Below are positions 63,837 through 64,000 of a stretch of 64,000 nt of DNA, in pieces. The stretch spans positions 109,986 through 173,985 of the forward strand of contig UCHD01000002.1 in NCBI GenBank assembly GCA_900472175.1. The letters are read 5' to 3'. The number at the start of each line of letters is the position of its first letter. Position 1 is the stretch's first letter. This DNA comes from Hyphomicrobiales bacterium. GTDB lineage: Bacteria; Pseudomonadota; Alphaproteobacteria; Rhizobiales; Rhizobiaceae. A program made the position numbers and the translations under genes. The notes beneath the pieces were generated by a model. The model was given only the letters and a program-made list of their open reading frames with translations. It did no database searches and was not told the origin of the DNA.

Positions 63837-64000
63837 ATGAAAGACAAGCGGATACTCATCACCGGCGGCGCTGGTCTCGTCGGATCACACATTGCCGATC
63901 TCGTTGCTCTCGAGCAACCGCGCGAAATCCTGATCCTGGACAACTTCGTGCGCGGACGGCGCGAAAACCTTGCGCAGGCTTCGGCGGCCTTTCCACTGAC
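63837..64000 (+). CDS. NAD-dependent sugar epimerase/dehydratase (cut by window end)
   Basis: Only about 54 residues are inside the window. MKDKRILITGGAGLVGSHIADLV is the N-terminal Rossmann motif of extended short-chain dehydrogenases such as UDP-glucose 4-epimerases and dTDP-glucose dehydratases, followed by ILDNFVRGRRENL. It starts 16 bp after the acyltransferase and so continues the same operon. Its exact reaction cannot be told from this fragment. Confidence 0.85.
   Translation, partial: MKDKRILITGGAGLVGSHIADLVALEQPREILILDNFVRGRRENLAQASAAFPL

Overview
The window reads as chromosomal DNA of a Rhizobiales alphaproteobacterium, most likely Rhizobiaceae (Rhizobium/Agrobacterium/Sinorhizobium group). 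The basis is gene content and order (PuuE-UraD fusion, membrane-bound PuuD urate hydroxylase, liu leucine operon with a RidA gene inside, AapJ-type binding protein), two copies of a rhizobial intergenic mosaic-type repeat, and a small RNA of the CCUCCUCCC-loop (alpha-r14 / 'cuckoo') type. The sequence is GC-rich with closely packed genes. No tRNA, rRNA or CRISPR was seen.

Layout. 0-5 kb: TetR regulator, periplasmic adaptor lipoprotein and RND efflux pump, then a terminator. 5.18-5.34 kb: a four-hairpin sRNA with an anti-Shine-Dalgarno-like motif in every loop. 5.4-10.2 kb: an orphan amino-acid binding protein behind a three-domain protein (small-molecule kinase, M23-like domain, class III aminotransferase/phospholyase), divergent from an Lrp-type regulator. 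10.2-13.7 kb: purine permease behind a structured leader, a D-Ala-D-Ala carboxypeptidase and a YciI-like protein. 13.8-24.6 kb: purine degradation (allA, puuE-uraD fusion, HIU hydrolase, xdhABC, LysR, puuD, guaD). 24.6-28.8 kb: a mosaic repeat, an unexplained gap, a GH25 lysozyme lipoprotein, a ChaA antiporter and a solitary, divergent ATP synthase subunit a. 28.8-35 kb: IclR regulator and the glyoxylate-to-glycerate operon gcl-hyi-glxR-glycerate kinase. 35-44 kb: a DUF4174 protein, a BaiN-like flavoprotein and the leucine/isovalerate operon (IVD, MCC beta, RidA, MCC alpha, HMG-CoA lyase, methylglutaconyl-CoA hydratase). 44-48.2 kb: an Xre-RES toxin-antitoxin pair behind a perfect operator-like inverted repeat, a fatty acid desaturase, a PhnD-like protein and a ROK regulator.

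48.5-64 kb is accessory in character. It starts with a decayed IS5-family element and an IS3 fragment and continues with surface-polysaccharide genes (methyltransferase, Wzy/O-antigen-ligase-like protein, GT2 and GT4 glycosyltransferases, beta-helix protein, BioF2-type acyltransferase). A large autotransporter sits inside this block. The block ends in a tightly overlapping nucleotide-sugar cassette (N-acyltransferase, Gfo/Idh/MocA oxidoreductase, DegT aminotransferase, second acyltransferase, epimerase cut by the window end), resembling the WbpB/WbpE/WbpD route to diacetamido-uronic acid sugars.

Together the 10-34 kb genes give a nearly continuous path from guanine/xanthine through urate, allantoin and glyoxylate to 2-phosphoglycerate. 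Only the allantoate-to-ureidoglycolate step is not visible. Points most worth a second look are the kinase-M23-phospholyase fusion, the orphan atpB next to chaA with a changed half-channel residue, the four-hairpin sRNA, and the regulatory DNA of the purine genes.
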